DNA from: Litorimonas sp039975855
GTDB lineage: Bacteria > Pseudomonadota > Alphaproteobacteria > Caulobacterales > Maricaulaceae
NCBI GenBank assembly: GCA_039975855.1
Contig: JBDWGH010000004.1
Span: 1 to 64,000, forward strand
DNA: 64,000 nt
Direction of reading: 5' to 3'
Part shown: positions 8,815-18,000 of the stretch, one piece after another
How the letters are laid out: every line of letters starts with the position of its first letter
Position numbering within the stretch: the stretch's first letter is position 1
The notes under the pieces: model-generated
The model's database searches: none
Told to the model about the DNA's origin: nothing
What the model saw: only the letters and a program-made list of their open reading frames with translations
Program-made: the position numbers and the translations under genes

Positions 8815-9564
8815 GTGATATTGAATTCTCACCTTCCGATTAAAGCTTGGCTCGATCCCCAATCGTCCAGACTGCCCGGTGTCGCACCTGTCGCGATAGA
8901 AGACTGGCTATCGCGATCAGATACTTATCATCGTCAAATCGCCTATCGTCGTGATCTCATAAAGCGCGCTCGTGACGCCGTCTTTCAAACAACATCGGAG
9001 GCCGAAGCCGCTTCCAGAGAATTAAGAGACATTATCTGCACCGAGGCAAACTATCCTAAATCGAGTAGCGAACATCCGTTGTTGGACATAGCAAGTCATG
9101 TTCAGGAAGATCTGTGTATTTTGCAAAAACAAGGTGACCACCATGTATTGACGGCTGGCCTTATGTGTTTCCCGTCGAGCTGGGATATCCGTGAAAAAAT
9201 AGGCCGCTCATTGGGTAGTATTCACCATCCTGTCCCAGAATATTCTGAGGTCTCAGGGATTGTAGAACGTATGTTGTCCGCCATTCGGGTAGAACAGCCT
9301 CTCGGCCGCGCAAATTTTCTCATCTATACCGACCCGGAATTACATCAACCGCGGGGCGAAAGTATTGCAAAACCCATCGACCCTCACGCACCAAGATATA
9401 TCCGCGTCGAACGACAGACATTTCGGCGACTCCCTAAAAGCTTGGCCGTAGTTTTCGCCATTCATACTTACATTGTTCCGGAGAGCGCTTTATCGCCGCA
9501 GGAATATGCGGCACTTTCCGACTTTAAGCCGGAACTACTCAAAGGTTTTAAATCTGAGGAATAG
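8815..9564 (+). CDS. DUF3445 protein, haem-dependent oxidative N-demethylase-like
   Basis: 249 residues. The first part (LPIKAWLDPQSSRLPGVAPV) and the core block LMCFPSSWDIREKIGRSLGSIH followed by HxPVPEY match the DUF3445 family. Established members are haem-binding, PAS-fold alpha subunits of oxidative N-demethylases such as dimethylamine monooxygenase. The C-terminal FRRLPKSLAVVFAIHTYIVP is also typical. The start is a GTG at 8815 (or TTG 8821), 6 bp after the DUF418 stop and without a clear ribosome site, so translation is probably coupled. No beta or gamma subunit gene is nearby, so the substrate is unknown. Confidence 0.78.
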   Translation: MILNSHLPIKAWLDPQSSRLPGVAPVAIEDWLSRSDTYHRQIAYRRDLIKRARDAVFQTTSEAEAASRELRDIICTEANYPKSSSEHPLLDIASHVQEDLCILQKQGDHHVLTAGLMCFPSSWDIREKIGRSLGSIHHPVPEYSEVSGIVERMLSAIRVEQPLGRANFLIYTDPELHQPRGESIAKPIDPHAPRYIRVERQTFRRLPKSLAVVFAIHTYIVPESALSPQEYAALSDFKPELLKGFKSEE

Positions 9565-9604
9565 AGCTAGAATTTCTTTGATGTGAGGCTTAATAGCGCG
9601 CCTC

Positions 9605-10393
9605 ATGACACACCGTATCGATCAAACATTCGCCGACCGTAAAGCAAAAGGTAAAGCGGCCTTCGTCGCCTATATGATGGCTGGGGATCCTGATCGCTCA
9701 GTGAGCCAAGCTTTTTTGAACGCGTTGCCAGAGGCGGGTGTAGATATCATTGAACTCGGCATTCCTTTCACTGATCCAATGGCTGACGGTCCTGTCATTG
9801 AAGATGCAGGAATTCGCGCGCGAAAATCCGGAACAACGCTATCAACTGTTTTGGAAATGGCGACGGAATTTCGCAAATTAAACGATACGACACCGATAAT
9901 CGTGATGGGTTATGCCAACCCACTTCATCACTTGGGCTACACGAAATTTGCCGCTGCTGCGAAAGCCGCGGGTGTGGACGGCGCAATTATCGTTGATTTA
10001 CCGCCGGAGGAAGACGCGGAATTACGTGCCGCATTCGAAATTCACGATCTGGCGCTTATCCGCCTGGCGACGCCGACAACTGATAGTGATCGTCTCCCGA
10101 AGGTCGTCGCAGGGACTAAAGGGTTCGTGTATTACGTCTCTATGACTGGGATTACGGGCGCTAATTTTGCCCAGGCAGGTTCTGTTAAAGATCAAGTTGC
10201 TCGCGTTCGCGAGGCATCAAACCTTCCCGTTGTCGTTGGATTCGGGGTCAAGACACCAGAAAGGGCTCGCGAAGTCGCCAAAGATGCAGATGGCGTAGTT
10301 GTTGGAACAGCCATTGTTAAAACGCTTCATGAAGATGGGCCTGAGGCTGCGCTTGACCTTGTCCGCTCACTAGCGGACGCAACGCATAACTAA
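9605..10393 (+). CDS. trpA: Tryptophan synthase alpha chain
   Basis: 262 residues, a full TIM barrel. DIIELGIPFTDPMADGPVI carries the catalytic Glu and Asp; VYYVSMTGITGA and PVVVGFGVKTPE are the phosphate-binding loops. TrpA cleaves indole-3-glycerol phosphate and channels indole to TrpB. A GAGGC...GCCTC hairpin (9585-9604) sits directly against the ATG and includes the only purine-rich ribosome-site candidate, so it could affect translation. The gene is separated from trpB by three accessory genes. Its TAA stop directly abuts the stop of the convergent TPR gene, with no intergenic base. Confidence 0.98.
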   Translation: MTHRIDQTFADRKAKGKAAFVAYMMAGDPDRSVSQAFLNALPEAGVDIIELGIPFTDPMADGPVIEDAGIRARKSGTTLSTVLEMATEFRKLNDTTPIIVMGYANPLHHLGYTKFAAAAKAAGVDGAIIVDLPPEEDAELRAAFEIHDLALIRLATPTTDSDRLPKVVAGTKGFVYYVSMTGITGANFAQAGSVKDQVARVREASNLPVVVGFGVKTPERAREVAKDADGVVVGTAIVKTLHEDGPEAALDLVRSLADATHN

Positions 10394-12292
10394 TCATTCA
10401 GATTGAGCCGCTTCGTAATCTGGCAATGTGTCGTCACGTAACGCGATCAGATAGCTCAAAACCGGTTGATAGGGTGTCGTGAGTTTTCCCTCACGGTTAA
10501 GTCTTTGGCCGAGCTCTATGGCCTCTCTTAGCTCTGGTTTATCTTTCGTCTCAATGCCGTCCTCTTCTAACGCAACTAAACGCTGAAGCGCGACAAATTC
10601 GGATAACGCCACGACATCTGGTTCTGTTTCTGTGGGGGTAATTTCGGCGGAGTCATCAAAGGCTCGCCGATAGGCTTTTTTCGCGCCCTCAACATCTTCG
10701 GCATTCTTTAAATAATCACCCATGGTGAGATAAAGAGAGTTTCGGGCATGTCGTGGATCATGGGCTTCAGGACGTGATGCAATTTCCGAGTCTAAGAAGC
10801 TCTCCGCGCGCGCCATAATGGCTTCGCTGGGATCTTCATCGAAAACGACATCATCCCGTCCATAATATCCGACCACATTTGTCATTAAGCTCGAATAACG
10901 GGTCCAGGGCGAATTTTTGGACTCATCAGGTTGGCCCCTCAGCGCCTCTTCTAATCCCGTCATCATTTTATCCAAAGAGGCGGATATATCTACATCCTCA
11001 CCTATCGAACTCATAAGGATTGCGTGATTGAGCTCGACCTGCCCAACATTCAACGCCAAGCGCGCGTCATCCGGGCGACGATCCGCAGCCAATCGTGTTA
11101 AGTCTAGCGAGCGTTGAGAGGCCGAACGTACGATGTCTTTTTCGCCGCTATAGACCGCATATCCCGCATATTGGGCATATTTTCCAGGCAAAGCGGTTTG
11201 AGCTCGTTTGTCGCCGATTTCTGCTGCCTCACGATACAAATCGAGCTGCTTTCGTGCCAGGCTCATCATCTCTGGCCAATTTTTCCCAATGAATTCAACG
11301 TAAATGAGATTGTCATAAACCGCCGCGATACGCGATTTCATTTTCGCTCTATCCTCTGAGGGGACTCTGGGCATCACCATCACATAGTCACGGAGGGCGT
11401 TCTCAGAGTTGAGTTTCACAGACGGATAATCGGCAACGTATAAACTCGCCGTCGCAAGGGTTCGACTAGAGACTGCCTGCAAATAAAGCGGGTGAATTTC
11501 GGCATCTTGAATCGTATCGAATTTCGTCGGCAAAGGCGTGGTTTCCACATCCAGTGCATTCGGTTCCATAGCGGATTTGAGATTCTCTATACCCAACGGA
11601 ATATCTGTTACATTTGTTGCCGACACAAGAATACTAAGGCTAGACCGAGCAGCCATCAGCCGTTCAGCCGTTGTAGTCGCAAGAAGTTCCGCCGTTTTAG
11701 CAGACCGCTGCGCGCTCGAAAAATCTCCCGTTCGGACGTGAATCTGAGACATCAAAGTCACAGCACGAAAATCCTCGGGATCGAGGGCGATGGCTTTCTT
11801 GACCGCTGAAAGAGCGCGCTTGGCATCGAACCCATAAGCTAATTCAGCCACAAGGCGCCAATCCGCGCCCGTTTTGGCTTCTGCTTCTAAAAGGGTAAGT
11901 CCCTCCTCGCGCGTATGCCGTTCCGCCAACATTGCGATCGCTTTTTTTTGTCTTGCAGTTCCGCCTTCAGCAATGTCCTTCAATCCCTCGCTATCGGACT
12001 GCCCATCTTCTCCGTAGAGGAGTTCAGCCAAACGTTCGGCATCGGCAACATCGATATCGCCGCTTTTCACCATTTCCATCAAAACGTCTTGAGAGCTGGC
12101 ACCTGCGGATAATCCACCTGCATTATTGGCAGAGAAAACTTGCAAGAGACCAACCACACCTCCGAGCGTCGCGAGCGCGCCAACACCCGTCCACAACACC
12201 TTTACCGTTTTAGAGGCATGTTCCTTCAGAGGCTTCATAGCCAATTTTGGTTTTGTAGGTTCCTTGTGGATTTGCGGGTCATTAGTTTCCAT
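10394..12292 (-). CDS. Membrane-anchored TPR-repeat protein, antisense insertion between trpA and accD
   Basis: 632 residues. A short cytoplasmic start (about 33 residues) is followed by one membrane helix (VLWTGVGALATLGGVVGLLQ). The large extracytoplasmic part is helical with Ala-rich TPR-like repeats (for example WRLVAELAYGFDAKRALSAV, DPEDFRAVTLMSQIHVRTGD, AEDVEGAKKAYRRAF). There is no catalytic domain. It resembles the TPR tail of alphaproteobacterial regulators or scaffold proteins, but I cannot assign a function. It runs against the trp-acc-fol direction, so it breaks trpA from accD and gives accD its own promoter region. Confidence 0.75.
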   Translation of the reverse strand: METNDPQIHKEPTKPKLAMKPLKEHASKTVKVLWTGVGALATLGGVVGLLQVFSANNAGGLSAGASSQDVLMEMVKSGDIDVADAERLAELLYGEDGQSDSEGLKDIAEGGTARQKKAIAMLAERHTREEGLTLLEAEAKTGADWRLVAELAYGFDAKRALSAVKKAIALDPEDFRAVTLMSQIHVRTGDFSSAQRSAKTAELLATTTAERLMAARSSLSILVSATNVTDIPLGIENLKSAMEPNALDVETTPLPTKFDTIQDAEIHPLYLQAVSSRTLATASLYVADYPSVKLNSENALRDYVMVMPRVPSEDRAKMKSRIAAVYDNLIYVEFIGKNWPEMMSLARKQLDLYREAAEIGDKRAQTALPGKYAQYAGYAVYSGEKDIVRSASQRSLDLTRLAADRRPDDARLALNVGQVELNHAILMSSIGEDVDISASLDKMMTGLEEALRGQPDESKNSPWTRYSSLMTNVVGYYGRDDVVFDEDPSEAIMARAESFLDSEIASRPEAHDPRHARNSLYLTMGDYLKNAEDVEGAKKAYRRAFDDSAEITPTETEPDVVALSEFVALQRLVALEEDGIETKDKPELREAIELGQRLNREGKLTTPYQPVLSYLIALRDDTLPDYEAAQSE

Positions 12293-12402
12293 AGTCTCGC
12301 CAACCTTACAGCAGAAATTGCGAAAAGCGCAATGACATTACGCCCACACCTCTTGTCGCATCGTGAGGCCATAATCCTTTCTTTGTAAGTTAGGTCGATG
12401 AA

Positions 12403-12444
12403 GGTCTGATGGGTTGAATAAACCCCTAAAATAGGTCAGAGACC
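12403..12444 (+). promoter_or_regulatory. Nested hairpin in the accD leader
   Basis: GGTCTGA (12403-12409) can pair with TCAGAGACC (12436-12444, one bulge), enclosing GGGTT-GAATA-AACCC (12411-12425). It ends 6 bases before the accD ATG and covers the only purine-rich stretch that could serve as ribosome site, so it may modulate translation. That is inference from pairing alone. Confidence 0.35.
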
Positions 12445-12450
12445 TCGTCT

Positions 12451-13329
12451 ATGAATTGGCTTCAGAAACTCACGCCTCCAGGCGTCAAATCGATCTTCAC
12501 GAAGAAGGACACACCCGATAATCTCTGGGTAAAGTGCCCTAAGTCCGATGAGATGATTTTTGCCGCGGACCTGCCGGGGCTGTTGCATGTTACGCCTGCG
12601 GGACACCATATGCGGATTGGCCCTGAACTTCGCCTACAATACACATTTGATGACGGGGAGTTTGAGACTGTTGATATTCCGGCTGTCGCCAAAGACCCGC
12701 TAAAATTCAAAGACGATCAGAAGTATACAGACCGCCTGAAAAAAGCGCGCGCGAAAACCGGTGATGACGATGCTATGTCAATCGGAGTGGGCAAAATCCG
12801 CGGGATCAAGACAGTTGTCCTGGTCCAGAATTTTGCGTTTATGGGTGGCTCGCTGGGCATGGCTGCGGGTGAAGGATTTATCCAAGCCGCTGAATATGCC
12901 GTCGCCAACAAACTCCCAATGGTGGCGTTCACTGCTGCGGGCGGCGCGCGCATGCAAGAAGGCGCCCTTTCGCTTATGCAAATGCCGCGCACGACGATTG
13001 CCGTGCAGGAATTGCGTGAGAACAACCTTCCCTACATTGTCGTTCTTTGTGATCCGACAACAGGCGGTGTCACGGCCAGTTATGCGATGCTGGGCGACAT
13101 TCAATTAGCCGAACCTGGCGCTTTAATCTGTTTTGCTGGACCGCGGGTCATTGAGGAAACGATACGCGAAAAACTACCGGATGGGTTTCAACGCGCCGAA
13201 TATTTAGAGGAACATGGCATGATCGACCGCGTCGTCCACCGTCGCGAGATGCGCAAAGTTTTGGGCGATATTTTAGCCGTGTTGATGAAACAAACGGCAG
13301 ACCATGTCGTGGAGGCGGAACCTGTCTAA
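12451..13329 (+). CDS. accD: Acetyl-CoA carboxylase carboxyltransferase beta subunit
   Basis: 292 residues. The crotonase-like core is complete: FMGGSLGMAAGEGF, AAGGARMQEGALSLMQM, LCDPTTGGVTASYAMLGD, FAGPRVIEETIREKLP. With AccA it transfers the carboxyl group from biotin to acetyl-CoA, the first step of fatty-acid synthesis. The N-terminal region NLWVKCPKSDEMIF...HVTPAGHHMRI keeps the outline of the zinc ribbon but only one of its four cysteines (Cys29), so zinc cannot be bound in the usual way. The gene overlaps the longest folC reading by 26 nt, and accD-folC coupling is standard in alphaproteobacteria. Confidence 0.97.
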   Translation: MNWLQKLTPPGVKSIFTKKDTPDNLWVKCPKSDEMIFAADLPGLLHVTPAGHHMRIGPELRLQYTFDDGEFETVDIPAVAKDPLKFKDDQKYTDRLKKARAKTGDDDAMSIGVGKIRGIKTVVLVQNFAFMGGSLGMAAGEGFIQAAEYAVANKLPMVAFTAAGGARMQEGALSLMQMPRTTIAVQELRENNLPYIVVLCDPTTGGVTASYAMLGDIQLAEPGALICFAGPRVIEETIREKLPDGFQRAEYLEEHGMIDRVVHRREMRKVLGDILAVLMKQTADHVVEAEPV

Positions 13330-14629
13330 GCTCGACACGGTATTGGCGCAGCTGACTGCGCTGCATCCAAAAAAAATTGACCTCGGTCTGGGTCGGATTG
13401 AGCGTGTTCTAAAGGCGCTTGGTGACCCGCATCTACGTCTTCCGCCCGCCGTGCATATTGCGGGGACAAACGGAAAAGGCTCTACCACAGCTTTTTTGCG
13501 GGCTATGATAGAAGCCGAAGGTAAGACTGCTCACATTTATACCTCACCGCATCTCGTCCGATTTAATGAACGCATCAAATTAGCGTCCAAAGAAATTGGC
13601 GATGATATTCTGTTGAACGTTCTGGAACGCGTGATGAAAGCAAATGCGGGCGAACCGCTCTCATTTTTCGAAGCCACGACGGCGGCAGCTTTTTTGGCTT
13701 TCTCGGAACACGCTGCAGATTACGCCCTGATAGAAGTCGGCTTAGGCGGCCGCTATGATGCTACGAATGTCTTTGACCCTGCAGTCAGTATCATCACACC
13801 TGTAAATTACGATCACGCCGAATTTTTAGGGCGTGATCTCGCCGGCATTGCGCGCGAAAAAGCTGGTATAATAAAAGACCACGTTCCTGTTTTCGCTGGA
13901 CGACAAGAAGATTTAGTCAACGCAGTTCTACGAAATGAAGCCGCGAAACATCGCGCGCCCATCCAGTTTCTGACCGAAGATTTTAGGGCATATCGCGAGC
14001 AAGATCGGATGGTATTCGACTCAGACGATGTGTTGATGGATCTACCGCGCCCAGCTTTGATAGGGGCCCATCAAATAGACAATGCAGGTGTCACAATCGC
14101 CGCTGCTCGTAGTTTGGGTTTAACTGACAAAGCCATTTCCAAAGGCCTACAGACGGTAACTTGGCCTGCCCGTTTACAAAATCTGACCACGGGGCCGTTT
14201 GCAGAGATGGTGGCAGAGTCAGGCGGCGAGTTATGGCTAGACGGCGGTCACAATCCGCATGCGGCAGCTGCCCTTGCCAATGTTATGGCTGAGCTACAAG
14301 ACAAGACCGAGCGCGTGCTTATCCTTGTGATGGGTATATTAGGCAATAAGGACGCTGGAGAATTCTTGGATGCCTTTACTGGGTTGGCCAGCAGTGTAGT
14401 ATCTGTGGATATTCCGGGGTCACCCGCACTCGCCCCGGAAACGTTAAAAGAACTAGCGGAAAACAGAGGCATGATTGGTCAAGTCGGGAAAAATTTAACA
14501 GATGCCGTTCAACGCGCGATTAATACGGGCGAAGCGCTATCGCGCCAAGAAGAAACAGAACCGGTTATCCCGCCTCGAATATTGATCTGCGGCTCACTAT
14601 ATTTAGCAGGTCAAGTTCTGTCAGCTTAG
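13304..14629 (+). CDS. folC: Bifunctional folylpolyglutamate synthase / dihydrofolate synthase
   Basis: 441 residues as read from the ATG at 13304. HIAGTNGKGSTTAFL is the Mur-ligase P-loop, HIYTSPHLVRFNERIK follows it, EVGLGGRYDATN and DHAEFLGRDLAGIAREKAGI bind the second metal and substrate, and WLDGGHNPHAAAA marks the C-terminal domain. The enzyme adds glutamate to dihydropteroate and folates. Start choice is open: ATG 13304 lies inside accD and gives an odd MSWRRN extension, whereas a CTG at 13322 sits 6 bases after a perfect GGAGG (13311-13315) and gives a start nearer the homologous N-terminus. The gene is last of the accD-folC unit. Confidence 0.96.
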   Translation: MSWRRNLSKLDTVLAQLTALHPKKIDLGLGRIERVLKALGDPHLRLPPAVHIAGTNGKGSTTAFLRAMIEAEGKTAHIYTSPHLVRFNERIKLASKEIGDDILLNVLERVMKANAGEPLSFFEATTAAAFLAFSEHAADYALIEVGLGGRYDATNVFDPAVSIITPVNYDHAEFLGRDLAGIAREKAGIIKDHVPVFAGRQEDLVNAVLRNEAAKHRAPIQFLTEDFRAYREQDRMVFDSDDVLMDLPRPALIGAHQIDNAGVTIAAARSLGLTDKAISKGLQTVTWPARLQNLTTGPFAEMVAESGGELWLDGGHNPHAAAALANVMAELQDKTERVLILVMGILGNKDAGEFLDAFTGLASSVVSVDIPGSPALAPETLKELAENRGMIGQVGKNLTDAVQRAINTGEALSRQEETEPVIPPRILICGSLYLAGQVLSA

Positions 14630-14638
14630 GCGGAATAC

Positions 14639-14666
14639 AAAAAAAGCGGCCCCGAGGGACCGCCTT
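14639..14666 (-). terminator. Intrinsic terminator of trxA (possibly bidirectional)
   Basis: On the minus strand, GCGGTCC-CTCG-GGGCCGC (14663-14646) forms a 7-bp stem followed by seven T (14645-14639). It lies between the convergent folC and trxA genes, 20-odd bases after the trxA stop. On the plus strand the stem is followed by only a weak pyrimidine tract. Confidence 0.85.
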
Positions 14667-14686
14667 TCCTATAAATACGTTGGCGC

Positions 14687-15007
14687 CTAAGCGTGTTCAG
14701 CTAGCCATTCAGTCAGCTTCGTTTTGTTCATTTCACCTACTTTCGTAGCGACAACTTGGCCGTCTTTGAAAATCATCAGTGTTGGAATACCGCGAACATG
14801 GAACTTACCAGGTGTGTCTGGGTTTTCTTGAATGTCCATTTTCGCGATTTTTACGCGCCCATCAAACTCCTCTGAAACTTCTTCGAGGGCTGGACCCATT
14901 TTTTTACAAGGACCGCACCATTCCGCCCAAAAGTCGAGCAAAACGGGTGTTTCGGATTGAAGAACATCGTCTGAAAATGTGGCGTCTGTAACGGCTGTAG
15001 TGGCCAT
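14687..15007 (-). CDS. trxA: Thioredoxin 1
   Basis: 106 residues from the ATG at 15007, preceded by AGGAGAG. The active site is WAEWCGPCKK with Cys31 and Cys34. The cis-proline loop is RGIPTLMIFKDG, and the overall length is that of classical thioredoxin. It reduces disulfides in cytoplasmic proteins with electrons from thioredoxin reductase. It follows addA on the same strand with a 31-bp gap and ends at an intrinsic terminator, closing the tsaE-amgK-murU-addB-addA-trxA run. Confidence 0.97.
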   Translation of the reverse strand: MATTAVTDATFSDDVLQSETPVLLDFWAEWCGPCKKMGPALEEVSEEFDGRVKIAKMDIQENPDTPGKFHVRGIPTLMIFKDGQVVATKVGEMNKTKLTEWLAEHA

Positions 15008-15038
15008 GGGACTCTCCTGGTTGGAATCATTGTGTGAT

Positions 15039-18000
15039 TCAGGAAATAGGGAGTGCAGCGACTTTCTGCAAGGCGGCATCAAGTAACGCATTCGGGAGAG
15101 TCATCAAATGTGGGCCATCCGTCCACAATAATGCACAATTTACTGTCCGTCCCGGGTAAATTTCGCGCGCAAGTTCTCGGTAGGCCGCCATTTGGCCGAG
15201 ATATAAGTCTGCGACATCAGAAGGGTCTGTCGGTGGTGGCCGGTTGGATTTATAATCAACAATTGTCACAGCCTCGTCCGTTACGCAAAGGCGATCAATT
15301 TGCGCATTCAAGTACATCCCATCTGGCAAACCTCTTGCTGAACCAGCGAGGCTAACTTCCGCGCGAGACCCGGGCGCAAACAAAATCGCAAAATCCGGAT
15401 GATCCAGGACGGCAAAGACCTCTTTTGTGATTTTCGCTCTCAAACCTGCTGGCAGGTCCGTATAGCCTGACAACATTTTTTCTGCTGTGCTCTGGCGGCG
15501 AGCTGAAGGGATTTCAGGAAGAACTTCGAGTAGTTTATGGATCAGATTCCCGCGTTTGAAAATATTGGGGTCAGACGACTCTGCAGGTGACCGAACTGCC
15601 ATTTCAACAGGAGGATTCGACAGTAAATGAGACGGTGTCACTCGGCGGCGGCGACCTTCGGATGCCGCGTTAATTGAGACCCAATCCGGCAATTCTAATG
15701 ACCCAAGCTGCGGATCTACATCACCATTTCCGCACGGCATTGGCGGAGCCCCATATTGCAGGCCCGTTTCCGAATTTTCTACTCCATGCCGCTGAGATGG
15801 TGCGTCAAAGGACGAGGCCTCTAGTGCCTCTAACCCGCGCTTCACCCAATCATACCAGCATCCTGGTTTCAGCTTTGCGTTGGCTCGACCCACATGTGGG
15901 CCGCAAACGATCAAGCGCGACTCGGCACGCGTCATTGCCACATAAAGCAAACGAAGTTGTTCTTGTTCGATACGAGTTTTCGCGGCTTCATTTAGGTCTT
16001 CGACATAGGGCGCATCACTTTTATTCCAAACTTGCCCACCATCTTCGCTCGGCAGTAGAACGTCGCGAAATGTCGGGATATTAGTCGTGTCTGGTAAAAA
16101 GACGATGGGCGATTCTAAGCCTTTTGCCCCATGAACTGTCATCACTCGTACTTCGGACAGGCTGCTATCCTGCTCCCGCTTAATCTCTACATCACCTTGA
16201 GAAAATGCATGGAGGAAATTTTGTAAACTTGGGGCTGCGCGGCTTTGATGTTCCAAGGCTTGGTGGAGGAAAGCTTCCAACGCATCGCGTGCCTCAAGAG
16301 ACAGTCGTTGATAAAATCGTGCACGCATCGAAACGCCGAATTCGTCTTTGTAATCCAGAACACGAGCATAAAAATCAAAGGGAGTTCGCGTTCGAGATAG
16401 GGCAACAAAATCAACGAGTGTTTTATGCGTTTCAGGCGCCCGGTTTTGTACCGCGTCCCAAAGTGTACTGGGGCGATCTATCGCGACTTTCATCAGCACA
16501 TTATCATCAAAACCGAAGAGCGGCGACTTCAACGTCTCCGCTAGAGACAAATCATCTGATGGCAATAGGCATACACGCGAGAGCGCGATCAGATCTTTGA
16601 CGATCGTCGCTTCTGATAGTTTCAATCTGTCCGCCCCCGCAATCGGAATTTCATGACGTTTAAGTTGACGAATAATAGATTCGAACAATGGCCCACGGCG
16701 ACGGACAAGGATTAGAACGTCTTGAGGTTTGATCGGTCGGGTACAGCCGTCCTCTCTATCGAAAATTGGATCGCCATCATCAATCCATCCTTTGATGGTG
16801 GCAGCAATCGTCTTGGACAAAACTTCAATCTGATGCCCCTCTCCGATCGCATCGACAGGGGTTGTGTCCCAAGGGGCATTCTCCTCTAGCTTCTCTGGCG
16901 GCGGCGTGACTGGCCATAATTCAACTAGCCCTTTGTCTTCTCGATTCGCGATATGGCGAACTTCATCACTAGCGGGCGGGAAGGTTTCTCTATCGAACAT
17001 GGCTTGCATTCCGCCGCAGTCAAACAACACGGCGTCTACAACATTCAAGACTTCTTGGGTCGAACGGAATGACATTGTCATGCGAATATCCGTGGTCGCA
17101 TGTTCTGAATGTCGCCGAATTTCAGTTAGGAATTGCTCCGGTCGCGCGCCTTGGAAACCGTAAATGGATTGCTTTTCATCCCCTACCGCGAAAAGTGTGC
17201 GCGGCTTATTTGGGTTTTCATCTGGTCCCGGTTGAAAGAACGGCGCCGATAGGATGTTTATAATTTCCCATTGTTCGGGGGAGGTATCCTGTGCTTCGTC
17301 CAAAAGGATATGTTTAATCCCGCCGTCTAATTTATATCGGATCCAATCGGCAGCTTCGGAATTTTGCAGCAGTCGCCTTACAAACAAAATCTGGTCAGAA
17401 TAGTCCAATCCTCGGGCATGATGTTTGACCTCTGTGTAGAGATCCGCATAACGAGCGGAAATGTGGAAAACAGATTCTGTCAACGCGAAGATGTGCCCAG
17501 CTCGAATTGCTTCGACTGCCTCCATAATATCCAATGAGTGGGTATCGATCCAATTTTTCGCTATGTCATGTGTCTTCGCATCATAGATTTTCGCGCGGCC
17601 CTTCCCCGCTTGGGTGAAATATATATTCTGCAAAAAATCGAGAGCTTTCACTGCATCGGCTGCCGCTAGGGCGCCGTCTATAAAGACCGCTCTTTTCACA
17701 TCGTTCGCGCCACCAGTTTTCAATGCTGCAGAGACCGACTGCAGCTCGGCAATGGTCATGCGATCCCAGACGGCTTCAGCTATTTTCAATGGGTCCCGCT
17801 CTTGTCCCAATTTCAAGTTTTTAGCCAAGACGTCCAAACCCGCCGTCTGCCAAGCCGTAATTTTTTGCGGATTAAAAGCCATCCATTTAAACAATTCCTC
17901 CAGAGACGCGTCCGCACGCTCCAGTGTCAAATACTGTAAAGCCTGCGCAACCTCGCCAGTGGTATTTTCCATTGCCTCTTTTAAGATTTGAGTCTCCACT

